The translations under genes were made by a program, and so were the position numbers. 64,000 bases of DNA from Azorinus chamasolen. Taxonomy: Eukaryota; Mollusca; Bivalvia; Cardiida; Solecurtidae. How positions within the stretch are numbered: position 1 is the first letter of the stretch; each line of letters starts with the position of its first letter. Shown here in pieces: positions 21,081-30,121 of the stretch. Below the pieces are notes generated by a model, which saw only the letters and a list, made by a program, of their open reading frames with translations, was not told where the DNA came from and searched no databases. Location: assembly GCA_963576725.1 (NCBI GenBank), contig OY755236.1:63276636-63340635 (forward strand), read 5' to 3'.

Positions 21081-22248
21081 CAATCTCTTAAAACCTCGTT
21101 TTCAGAAATTCTACAGGATTCTAATGAGACCCCAAGTAACTCAACGTTTCATAAGAATCCAAGCTGTTTGACACCCACATTACATTTTTACACAAAACCT
21201 TGGCAAAAAAACATAAAGCAGACAACAAAATATAGAAGACAAATAAAAAATACTTTATATGATAACAGTTACAATAAATATGCACCAGACCCCAGATATA
21301 GAAAGGTCACCTTGTCTAACCTAGTATTTCATTTGATCTCAGAATTCCATTATATATGCACTCAGGGAAGTCTTCTAGAACATTAAACTTTATATATGCT
21401 AGTCCTTTCAAACAGCTCAATAATACATTTGCAATAGTTTTCTGTTATATGAACCAATAAATGATATTATAATATACCAATTTGTTTTTATTCCTCCTTT
21501 TCCTGGTGATAGAACATTGGAGTGTTTTCCTGCATCCAATAGCAGTTTCTGTGTGTATATACCTTGGTCGCCCCCCCCCCCCCATATTAGTACTTTCGGT
21601 ACTTTGATTTTAAAAGCGAGCGCAATATCCCATGGGATTTACCTGGTATTGTGAAAGATAAATTCAACAATATAAGTTTTCTAGGGTGGGTTATGTAATG
21701 TATATATAGCTGTATTGTTTTCGACATAGCTGTATTGCTTTCCACTAACAGAGGGGATGGACACCTACACATTTTGTAGTAACCTTTATCCTGCTATGAA
21801 AAATTAATGTCTGCTCAAATTTTGATCTGGTGCAGTTGTGACTACTTCCGATTCGATCAAGCGCTTGAGATAACAGTTGACCAAGTGTCAAATAGCTTGG
21901 ATCCTGATGAGACCTCGGGTTAATCTGTGTCTCATCTAGTTCCCATGGATAGCCGGGGTTGTTAAAAGTGCACGTAACATCCCCGGGTTTAACTTGGTGT
22001 TGCGTTACAAAGAGAAAAAAATTAAGTCCAAATTTGCATAAGTATTTACTGTTTTTTTCCATAGTAACATTAGATCTATACGTTTAGTCATTTGCCGGCT
22101 GTTCACGACCTGACATGCAATTGCAAACAGCCTTGATCCAGGTGAGATGATGAGTAACTCGACGTCTGATCTGGATCCAAGCTGCTTGACACTAGCTAAA
22201 TAGTTTCTCCAAACTTTGATCAGCGCACTAGATCTAAATGTGAGTAAG
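21081..22248. other. Non-coding stretch with family B fragments and a C run
   Basis: A C run sits at about 21571-21583. Family B pieces occur at about 21800-21960 ('gcttggatcctgatgagac') and 22120-22200 ('gatgagtaactcgacgtctg', 'ggatccaagctg'). The open frame across 21745-22062 is inside these B pieces and is not a credible gene. Confidence 0.5.
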
Positions 22249-22700
22249 AACAGTAAAACCCCTCTAAACCAGAATTCTGGTAGAGAAGAATTTAGATACG
22301 TTTAGGCAGGTGGCTTCTTAACCCTTCTCTTGCTGAATTTTAAAATACATTTCTCCTTCTTTACACATGCCCTGTTGTAAAATTATATATATCTTCAGTG
22401 TGTACAAGTATTTCGCTGTGCAATCACTGCTGTGGAGTGCACTGGTTGCACAATCAACTTGTAAATAGTGCAGACCCTGATGAGACAGCTCCTGAAGGAG
22501 CTGTCTCATCTGGGTCTTCACTATTTACAGGTAGGTATATTGACGTGAATAGCAAGCGAAGGGTTAATGCAGGATGAAAGTCACGCACAAAACTCCTCGG
22601 AGAGCTTTCTGCATGACTTTCACTCTGCATTAAGCTGCCACCTGTCACCAAGACTCATATTTATACGGAATTTAAGGTCTAGTTTAGAGGGGTTTTGCTG
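22249..22700. mobile_element. Family G MITE (pogo-like) hosting a family C MITE
   Basis: The left end is 'cagtaaaacccctctaaacc' and the right end is 'agtttagaggggttttgctg'. The hairpin arms are 'aggcaggtggcttcttaa' (left, broken by the insertion) and 'ctgcattaagctgccacctg'. The element resumes at 22564 with 'ttaatgcaggatgaaagtc', so the insertion used a TTAA in the arm. Confidence 0.85.
22318..22567 (-). mobile_element. Family C MITE, 250 bp, TTAA target duplication
   Basis: TTAACCCTTCTCTTGCTG ... AGCAAGCGAAGGGTTAA, inserted in the left arm of a family G hairpin. The TTAA is single in the reconstructed host arm and double around the insert. The internal hairpin is 'acagctcctgaaggagctgt'. In this orientation the arms read CCCTGATGAG and, reverse complemented, CCCAGATGAG. 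Confidence 0.92.
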
Positions 22701-23199
22701 GGGGGTTCCACAGCGAATAAGAGATCATTCTTTCTCTGCCAATAGAAAATCTTTTACAACCAATTTCGATCAGGTAAATCGGCTTCTCATCGGGATATAA
22801 ACATTTGGCGTTGTAAACTTGTTATTATGTTTTTGAAAACAAACAAGAGAATAGAAGAAATGCAGCAGACGATAAATGTTGCAGACGACAATGCGTGGCA
22901 GCATTATATGTGTAGTTAATACGCTTTATGGGGTTACTTTCATTGTTTCCACGCCAGTCAACATGTATACAGTAAACTTCTCTAAAACAGGGCGTTTAAT
23001 TTAGAGCACATATTGGTGTTGGGGACAGATGGCAGCTTAAGGCAGGGTAAATGCAAAATCGTTTTAAGGGATTCTACCCTCTGTATAATTAATTATTTTA
23101 GATTTTTTTTCTTTTCAGGATAACGTTAATCCTTAGCCTTCTCTTAAAATGACATCTGCTAATATTCTATATGTTACAGTTTTCATTTATTTCCCATTC
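22701..23199. other. Decayed family G piece and unassigned sequence
   Basis: About 22974-23050 shows worn G features ('gtaaacttctctaaaacagg', 'gatggcagcttaaggcaggg'). Nothing else recognisable. Confidence 0.4.
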
Positions 23200-23434
23200 T
23201 TTCTTCGCTTGCTATTCACGTTAATATACCTACCTGTAAATAGTGAAGACCCACTGCAGGATCTGTCTCATCAGGGTCTGCACTATTTACAAGTTGATTG
23301 TGCAACCAGTGCACTCCACAGCAGCGATTACACAGTGAAATACTTGTACACAGTGAAGATATATGTTTATTACACAACAAGGCATGGTTAAAGAAGGAGA
23401 AATGTATTTTAAAAATCAGCAAGCGAATGGTTAA
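23200..23434 (+). mobile_element. Family C MITE, left end and hairpin damaged
   Basis: It contains 'cttcgcttgctattcacg', 'aatatacctacctgtaaata', the distal 'caaccagtgcactccacag' and the right end 'cagcaagcgaatggttaa'. The hairpin is shortened: one 'gctcctgcaggagc' arm is deleted, leaving 'cactgcaggatctgtctcat'. Confidence 0.85.
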
Positions 23435-23893
23435 AAAAACGTTTGACCAAGTATCAAACAGCTAGGGTCCTGATTCGACGTTCGACATTTTATATGGATT
23501 TAAACTGTCAGATCACAGCAAGCTATATGGATTGATGGGACCAATAAAAACTTATTTGTTGGCCTTTAGGCCATGAGCTAGAGCCCTAAAGTTTGGCCAT
23601 GAGTATCATCATGGGTTTGAATAATGCTATGAATTATTTTCTGGCAAGATATAAGTATCTAGACTCAGAAAATATGTGATAGCAGTGAATCGGTGGCAGT
23701 TTTTGTATTTCTTTAGCTAGATCTACTACAAATAAAGTTTATTTGGATACTGTATGATCTTCACGTTTCCAACTGTTTCCAAGTTTAAAGTGTATAAATT
23801 AATTGCGTTCCAGAGTAAGTGAATAAAAGATGAAATAGGAACTACAAATCGTGGTATCCCATCCCATGTTTCTCTGACCTTGAAACTCCTACG

Positions 23894-24060
23894 TACAGTA
23901 GAGCCAGTCTCAAGCGTTCAAAAGCAGGTGGTTGTATAATGCAGGGCAAACGTAATACAGAAAAAAACTTTATAGAGGCTTTATGCATTACTTTTGACCT
24001 GTCTTACAGGCCCATAATTAGACCTCTTTTTGATGTCCGCTTAAGACAGGTTCTACTACT
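23894..24060. mobile_element. Family F MITE (TA, pogo-like), worn
   Basis: 'tacagtagagccagtctcaa' at the left, 'gaggctttatgcattacttt' in the hairpin, and 'gacctctttttgatgtccgc' with 'ttaagacaggttctact' at the right. Confidence 0.7.
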
Positions 24061-24383
24061 ATGGTGTGGTGAAAGTTTGCGCCAAATAAATAGCCTCGTC
24101 TACAATAATGGCGCCTGTTTAAATTTCAGAATGGACTTTCCTATCATTGATTTCTTTAAAACGAAAGTGATGTGCCAACCAGTTTAGATCCTCTGCGTAT
24201 CATCTGGATCCAAACTGTTTGCAAAATGTAATCATAGAATCACCCTTTGCAGACAGCCACGTGTGGGGGTTTCTGTTGAAAGAGTAAACATTTTCTTAGC
24301 GAGGACCAGTCAGTTTGTATCCTAACTAGAGGCTCAGCTGCTCTGATTCTGATCATGTTGAAATATTACATAAATGGACATGG

Positions 24384-24633
24384 TTAACCCTTCGCTTGTT
24401 GGGTTTTAAAATACATGTCTCCTTCTTTACCCATGCCCTGTGGTATAATTACATATATCTTCACTGTGTACAAGTGTTTCGCTGTGCAATCACTGCTGTG
24501 GAGTGCACTGGTTGCACAATCAACTTGTAAATAGTGCAGACCCTAATGAGACAGCTCCTGCAGGAGCTGTCTCATGTGGGTCTTCACTATATACAAGTAG
24601 GTATATTGACGTGAATAGCAAGCGAAGGATTAA
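24384..24633 (-). mobile_element. Family C MITE, 250 bp
   Basis: TTAACCCTTCGCTTGTTG ... AGCAAGCGAAGGATTAA. The hairpin tip is gctcctgcaggagc. Same length as the other intact C copies. Confidence 0.92.
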
Positions 24634-24850
24634 TATAGATTAAAAGTTGTGCTATGAACAACACTATAACAAAGCAGACCGGAGACCATAACCGGCATGG
24701 TTAGTAGATTAAAGGTTATGCCATGGACATTATAACAACACTATATATAACAAGGCAGACCGGAGACCATTAATTGACATGCATAGTAAATTAAAGGTTA
24801 TACCATAGAGATTATAACCACACTATAATAAGGAAGACCGTAGAAAAACA
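24634..24850. repeat. Short tandem repeat, ~70-bp unit, three copies
   Basis: 'gattaaaggttatgcca', 'ggacattataac', 'acactata' and 'ggcagaccggagaccat' recur at about 24646, 24708 and 24790. It directly follows the family C element. Confidence 0.65.
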
Positions 24851-25419
24851 GCATGTTCCCAGGGTCTCGTGTACATCTACCTATTCGCAGTGGCAAAACA
24901 TTTAAAATCAACCCTTACAATGAGGGACGCGATTCACTAATACCCTTAGCAAACAGTGTTGATCCAGATGAGAGGGCTCCTCTAAGATCCCTCTCACCAA
25001 GGTCCGTGCTGTTATGGTACACATTTCTTTAGGTAAACCCCTGAATATTCACCATAAGCTTGACCTGTTTGAATTTTGGAATAGTCCATTTGAAAAATCA
25101 GCGTACCAAGGGTTAAACCCTTGTCTACCAAATAAAGTTCGTCTGCTAATATTACCGTCTGCTTCACGTGTGTCAAAGTGGAGTTTCTTTAATTTCTTTA
25201 TAAATAAAATAAAGGTGCCAAACAGTTTGGGTCTTGATGAACTGCCTAGTTACTCTGTGTTTAATGTGGATCTAAACTGTCTACAGTTAATAAACATTAC
25301 AATGGAGATAATCGTTCAAAAAGAAACAATGAGAAACCATTTGAATCAAAAACGTCCCAATACGGAAGTTTGAAACGAGATATATGTAATTTTAGGGAGA
25401 AGTTTTTCTCAGTAATTGC

Positions 25420-25636
25420 TATGTAACCCTTTTCTCGATGTGAAAAAAATATTGTCTGCTCGACATTGATCTGGTGCAGTATTGACTAGTCTGATTCAAA
25501 CAAGCTTTTGAGAAACTACTGACAGACTGCCAGTAAGCACAGATTCTGGTGTCACGCCGAGTTACTCGTCGTCTCATCTGGATCCAAGCTGTGTGAAAAT
25601 GTGAGCCAAGTCGCAGACAGAGGGAGATGAACTAAT
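25420..25636. mobile_element. Family B MITE, diverged
   Basis: 'gtaacccttttctcgatgtg' at the left; core 'cacgccgagttactcgtcgtctcatctgg' in pieces; then 'gatccaagctgtgtg'. The right end is lost. Confidence 0.6.
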
Positions 25637-25640
25637 CCTT

Positions 25641-25858
25641 TTAACCCTTTCGGTGCCAGCAATGTCGTCTGCTGGACACATTTTTGTCTACTTCAAGTGT
25701 TAGAGTTTGCACTTCTTCCATTTTCTATATAAAACAGTAAACGGGGTGTAAAACAGTTTTGATCATAATGAGACGCCGAGTTACTCGGCGTCTCATCTGG
25801 ATCCAAACTGTTTGCATAGGATATCATAGACCCGTCAACATGGCACGGAAGGGGTTAA
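25641..25858 (+). mobile_element. Family B MITE, complete copy (TTAA)
   Basis: TTAACCCTTTCGGTGCCAGC ... GGCACGGAAGGGGTTAA, with TTAA at both ends. The hairpin is 'gagacgccgagttactcggc' closed by 'gtctcatctggatccaaactg'. The tip (GAGTTACTC) differs from the GCTCCTATAGGAGC tip of other families. Reference copy for B. Confidence 0.88.
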
Positions 25859-25860
25859 TT

Positions 25861-26017
25861 AAGAAATGAATGACGCGCTTCCGGTGTTCATGGGGTTATG
25901 CAACGCATAGCTTTACGAGCAAAGTTAGTGAAGCCCGAAGGGCTTCACGTGAATCTTTGCTCGTAAAGCTATGCGTTGCATAACTCATGAACACCGGGAG
26001 CACGTCATTCATTTCTT
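25861..26017. repeat. 157-bp near-perfect palindrome
   Basis: The arms start 'aagaaatgaatgacgcgctt' and end in the matching complement 'cacgtcattcatttctt'; the centre is 'gaagcccgaagggcttc'. A half copy follows at 26047-26160 and continues with 'aataaggttatataaggacg', which recurs inverted at 48149-48216. So this is one end of a dispersed foldback family (family J). Confidence 0.85.
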
Positions 26018-26462
26018 ATATTTATATTCCATTGTATTTCTTATATTTAAGAAATGAATTACGTGCTTCCGGTGTTCATGAGGTTATGCAACTTTCTTTT
26101 TAGAATAAGGTTATATAAGGACGTTGCAGGGCGAATGTAAATATATTATTATATTATAATTATTTTTAAAAAATCTACAGTAAAACCCCTCTAATAAGAC
26201 CATCTCAGGGACTGGCCAATATGGTCTAATAAACGGGATGGTCTCATGGGGTGTTGTGTAAAAACGTACAAGCATGTATCTATGCTTATGCATCCCACAT
26301 TATAAGGCCCATTTGATCTATACATGTATATACATTGTACCTAAATCTTATGGCAAAAGTTATTGAACAATTATATGATTTAGCTGGTAATGATTTAAAT
26401 ATAAGTATTTATATGATAACATTATTTCGCACATGAAATATGAATATTCCTGAGGTATAGGA

Positions 26463-26685
26463 TTAACCAATTATAGGCTATTATTAGATACAACCTCTAT
26501 GAATAAATCTACCGAACATGAGAATGAACTTGAGAAAAGGAAAAATTTAGAATTTTGTAGTTTGAAACCATTGTGATAAATAGAGCATTTGCTCCTATAG
26601 GAGCAAATGCTCTATTTATCACAATGGTTTCACAAAGTGACTTTTACAGAGTCGTCAAAAGTCGTCAATATGAGGGAATGGGTAA
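26463..26685 (-). mobile_element. Family D MITE with perfect central hairpin
   Basis: It starts TTAACCAATTATAGGCTAT and ends 'caatatgagggaatgggtaa'. The centre 'tagagcatttgctcctatag' / 'gagcaaatgctctatttatc' is a perfect palindrome, with the shared tip gctcctataggagc at 26591-26604. Confidence 0.9.
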
Positions 26686-26736
26686 ATTTGAACCCAGAGT
26701 CTATTACCAGTGTACATGACTCAATGTTCATTTGAT

Positions 26737-27050
26737 TTAACCCATTCAGTGCAAGCATTGTCGTCAGATAGATACATTTTCGTCTGCTTCAAGTTTTAAA
26801 GTGGGCGTTTCTTCAAATTCATTATAAATGGATAAACAGGGTATCAAACGGTTTAGATCCAGTCTAACGGGAGGGGTTGTCAACCTGCTGCAATATGAGC
26901 AGTTGTCGTCTGCGTATGTTGTCGTCTTCTTCAATATTCTTCAATTTCCTTTCAAAAATAGTGACAGAGTGAGAAACAGTTTGGATCCAGATAGGACGCC
27001 GAGTTACCCTGCGTCTCATCTGCACCCAAACTGGTTGGAAAGGTAATTAC
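26737..27050. mobile_element. Family B MITE with partial internal duplication
   Basis: TTAACCCATTCAGTGCAAGC at the left. Two rounds of 'gttgtcgtctgc/gtattgtcgtc' and 'acagtttggatccagatagg' are present. A frame (26828-27046) through it is not a gene. Confidence 0.6.
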
Positions 27051-27224
27051 ACAGTTGTCTGTTGTGTGTTCAGGGTCAATACCAAACAAAGTCCTGAACA
27101 TACACGCCCATACTTCAATATAAACCACTTCTTGTTTAAAAAAGAAGTATTTATAGCTACACGTGCAGTTCGTTTGTACCCTTACTTGGCTGTAAATATA
27201 TCAAGTCTTCTCAAATCTGGATCT

Positions 27225-27375
27225 GGTACCGAATCGAGTCAGCTTTTGAGAAACTATTGGCCGAGTGTCAGTCATTTTGGATCCTGATGAGATGCCGAGT
27301 AACTCGGCGTCTCATCTGAATCGATGTTGTTTGTAAATGCTAGCCAGGTCGCTATTAGCAGGATAAGAGTTGATT
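27225..27375. mobile_element. Family B MITE hairpin
   Basis: 'ttggatcctgatgagatgcc', 'gagtaactcggcgtctcatc', and 'aaatgctagccaggtcgc' match the right half of other B copies. Confidence 0.6.
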
Positions 27376-27751
27376 CTTATTTTTCAAAAGGGTTTGAAGC
27401 ATTTCCCAAATGAGGGCGAGAATGCAGGACAATTCGGTTTATTGTCAGGATCAAAGTATACGATATTCTGTCACTGTTTATTTGTTTGTTTTTGTTTTGT
27501 TTTTTGAAAATGTACGTGTAGAATTATGGCAGACGGCCATTTTTAGGCAGACATTAGGGTTAAACTCTGGAATGCGGAACACAACAAGGTAATTTGCAAA
27601 CAGTGTAGTCCCAGATCAGAGAGAGTCTAGAGGAGAGCTCTGATCAGGGTCTGCACTGTTTGTCATTCAAAATTCTCTTGTAAGTTTAAGCCATTCATAC
27701 TGAGTGGACAGTTAAGTCCTTTACCACTTTGAAAAATCAGCGTTGAAAGGG

Positions 27752-27981
27752 TTAACCCATTACCTCATAGGCTATCTTTAGATATAACCTCTTTGAATAA
27801 ATCTTCCGAAAAGGAGCATAACTAGAGAAAAGTAAAATTTTAGAATTTTGTAGTTTGAAACCATTGTGATAAATATAAAGCATCTGCTCCTATAGGAGCA
27901 AATGCTCTATTCATCACAATGATTTCACAAAATGACTTTTTCAGAGTCGTCAAAAGTCGTCAATATGAGGGAATGGGTTAA
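27752..27981 (-). mobile_element. Family D MITE
   Basis: TTAACCCATTACCTCATAGG ... TATGAGGGAATGGGTTAA. Hairpin 'gctcctataggagcaaatgc'. Complete, with TTAA at both ends. Confidence 0.92.
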
Positions 27982-28239
27982 TATTGAAAGACAACCCTTA
28001 ATTAATTAGTGGACTTTATAGCTGCACAATGAAACTTTTGAAACGTAATCACTTGGTTAAACGCCTACTTTTGCAAATAATGCATTCAATGGAGTTATAC
28101 ATGGACAACAATAAAATCAGAAAGAAATAAAAATCGAGAAAGGATTTATAATACACAAATATACATTTAAGACTCCATAAAACGGTGGTTCAAAAACTGT
28201 TTAACATGTAATATAATAGAATCCAGACTTTATATAAAG

Positions 28240-28530
28240 GACTTTATACAACTAAAACACGCGAACAGTTTCTAAGACATATTAAAACGTGAATCAAAGA
28301 TAAGTGTCTGAAATAATACGTTTTTAACTTTATTTTAAAGGGTTCAACATTTTCTGCTCTTTTAATCTCGCTATAGGAAGTCCATTCCAAAGTCTGGGAC
28401 CAACTGTCCCAAAACTTCTTCGCTAAATGTCTTTCTTTTCTTAAAATGCACCACATACATCTCTGGAGCTTTGTCCGTCGATCGGTGTTGGCTTTACAAG
28501 AAGTTGTCAGATAAACGGGCACATGGTTGA
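28240..28530 (-). pseudogene. LINE reverse-transcriptase C-terminal remnant (CR1/L2/Rex-like), frameshifted
   Basis: On the minus strand two frames must be combined. One gives 'GTVGPRLWNGLPIARLKE', the other 'KIKLKTYYFRHLS'. These match the usual end of CR1/L2-type RTs (GPKLWNSLP ... FKK.LKTHLF). Frameshifts and missing upstream parts make it non-functional. The assignment rests on that short motif. Confidence 0.55.
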
Positions 28531-28597
28531 GAGAGCAATATTGTACATGTATATCAATATCTTAAAAGTGATCCTAGCCTTGATAGGTAACCAATAT

Positions 28598-28620
28598 AAT
28601 GATGATGATGATGATGATGA
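28598..28620. repeat. (GAT)n microsatellite
   Basis: Seven to eight uninterrupted GAT units (aatgatgatgatgatgatga). Confidence 0.9.
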
Positions 28621-28852
28621 ACTCTTTCATGGATAACTATTTATGTTAAACATATGACTCATGAATATTAATAATACTGATTTTAACAATGGCATTATGA
28701 ACATGGGATATTTTCAACGTGGCATAAACTGTTGAATATGTTTTGGTTTTATTTTTTCATGAGTAAACAAAGCAATGGGGCGCCGTCTGATCTGTGTCTG
28801 CCATGTGATCAAAGTCGTAAAAATGTGTCTCTACAAGTTAATGGATGATACC

Positions 28853-29410
28853 CGACATGGTCCGAGTTACTCGGGGCCTGGTCTGAATACAAACAGTATG
28901 GCCTGCGTTACTCGGGGCCTGGTCTTAGTACAAACAGTATGGTTCGCGTTACTCGGGGCCTGGTCTGAGTACAAACAGTATTGTCTGCGTTACTCGGGGC
29001 CTGGTCTGAGTACAAACAGTATGGCCTGCGTTACTCGGGACCTGGTCTGAATACAAACAGTATGGTCCGCGTTACTCGGGACCTTGTCTGTGTACACACA
29101 GTATGCTCCGCGTTACTCGGGGCCTGGTCTGAGTACAAACAGTATGGTCCGCGTTACTCGGGGCCTGGTCTGAGTACAAACAGTATGGTCCGCGTTACTC
29201 GGGGCCTGGTCTATGTACAAACAGTATGATCCGCGTTACTCGGGGCCTGGGTCTACGTTACTCGGGACCTGGTCTGAGTACAAACAGTATGGTCCGAGTT
29301 CCTCGGGGCCTGGTCTGAGTACAAACAGTATGGTCCGAGTTCCTTGGGGCCTGGTCTGAGTACAAACAGTATGGTCTGCGTTACTCGGGGCATAATCTGA
29401 GTACAAACTG
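28853..29410 (+). repeat. 41-bp satellite array (~13-14 copies)
   Basis: The unit reads 'gttactcggggcctggtctg' then 'agtacaaacagtatggtccgc'; starts are at 28866, 28907 and so on at 41-bp spacing. One truncated unit lies at 29236-29262. The unit resembles half of a family B hairpin (gagttactcggcgtctcatc, ggatccaaactgtttgc). The array lies between 'gccgtctgatctgtgtctgc' (28791) and 'gtacaaactgtctg' (29401), both hairpin-like. Open frames across it are artefacts. Confidence 0.9.
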
Positions 29411-29544
29411 TCTGTATATTTCACTCTATTCAAAGATAATAATTGAATATTCAGTGTTTCTGTGGATATTCGTTCAGCATGACCTTTATCATTATCTAGA
29501 AAAACTGCAAAAAATAATAGCTAAACTAAAGCAGGGTCTGTCTT

Positions 29545-29722
29545 GAGCGACACTCAAATAGAGGTCTAGTTATGAGTCCTTAATGTAGGTGGTAGCTTAA
29601 TACAGGTCAAAAGTAATACAGAAAGCGCCACTATTACTTTTGCCCTGCAGTAAACAACCACCTGCTTGTTAAGACTCCTATGCTCCATAGATAAATGATC
29701 GCTTAGAACAGGTTCTATTGTA
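29545..29722. mobile_element. Family F MITE
   Basis: It carries 'aggtggtagcttaatacagg', 'cactattacttttgccctgc', 'acaaccacctgcttgttaag' and the right end 'gcttagaacaggttctattg' with TA. Confidence 0.75.
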
Positions 29723-29759
29723 GTATCACTGAGAGGCTGGATATGTCCCAGACAAATCT

Positions 29760-30110
29760 GACCCTTTAGTCGCCAAATAAATTCCCTCTTATATCTTCAT
29801 TTTCCAGCTTGAAAGTGGAGTTTTCTTCTATTTCTTTATAAAAACATTATCAGAAAGTAGTTTGGATCCTGTTGTTCGGTGTTTCATTTGGACCCAAACT
29901 GTGTCCAAATCACACGCCTGGGGGAACGGAGATAGTAACTCGTTCACGGCCAATGTTGCAACCGGGATTACCGATGCAAACAGTTTGGATCCAGATGAGA
30001 AGCCTAGTAACTCGTTTTTTAAAGCGAAACTGAAGGAAAGTAAAAATGAAAATTGTAACAGGCGACAAAGTTTGCAGACGACATAATTTTGCGACGAAAG
30101 ATTTAAACTG
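29760..30110. mobile_element. Family B fragments flanking the foldback transposon
   Basis: 'gtttggatcctgttgttcgg', 'aacagtttggatccagatga' and 'ggcgacaaagtttgcagacg' are B-like. The foldback element starts right after. Open frames at 29862 and 30046 fall in these remnants. Confidence 0.5.
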
Positions 30111-30121
30111 CAGGGCTTCAC

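Noticed and set aside
25014..25373. 119-residue frame starting MVHISLGKPLN
   Set aside because: It overlaps family B-like fragments, has no domain or splice signals, and its composition fits AT-rich noise.
28853..29410. Open frames and regular 41-bp spacing resembling a repeat protein
   Set aside because: 41 is not a multiple of three, and frames on both strands are equally open because of the repeat.
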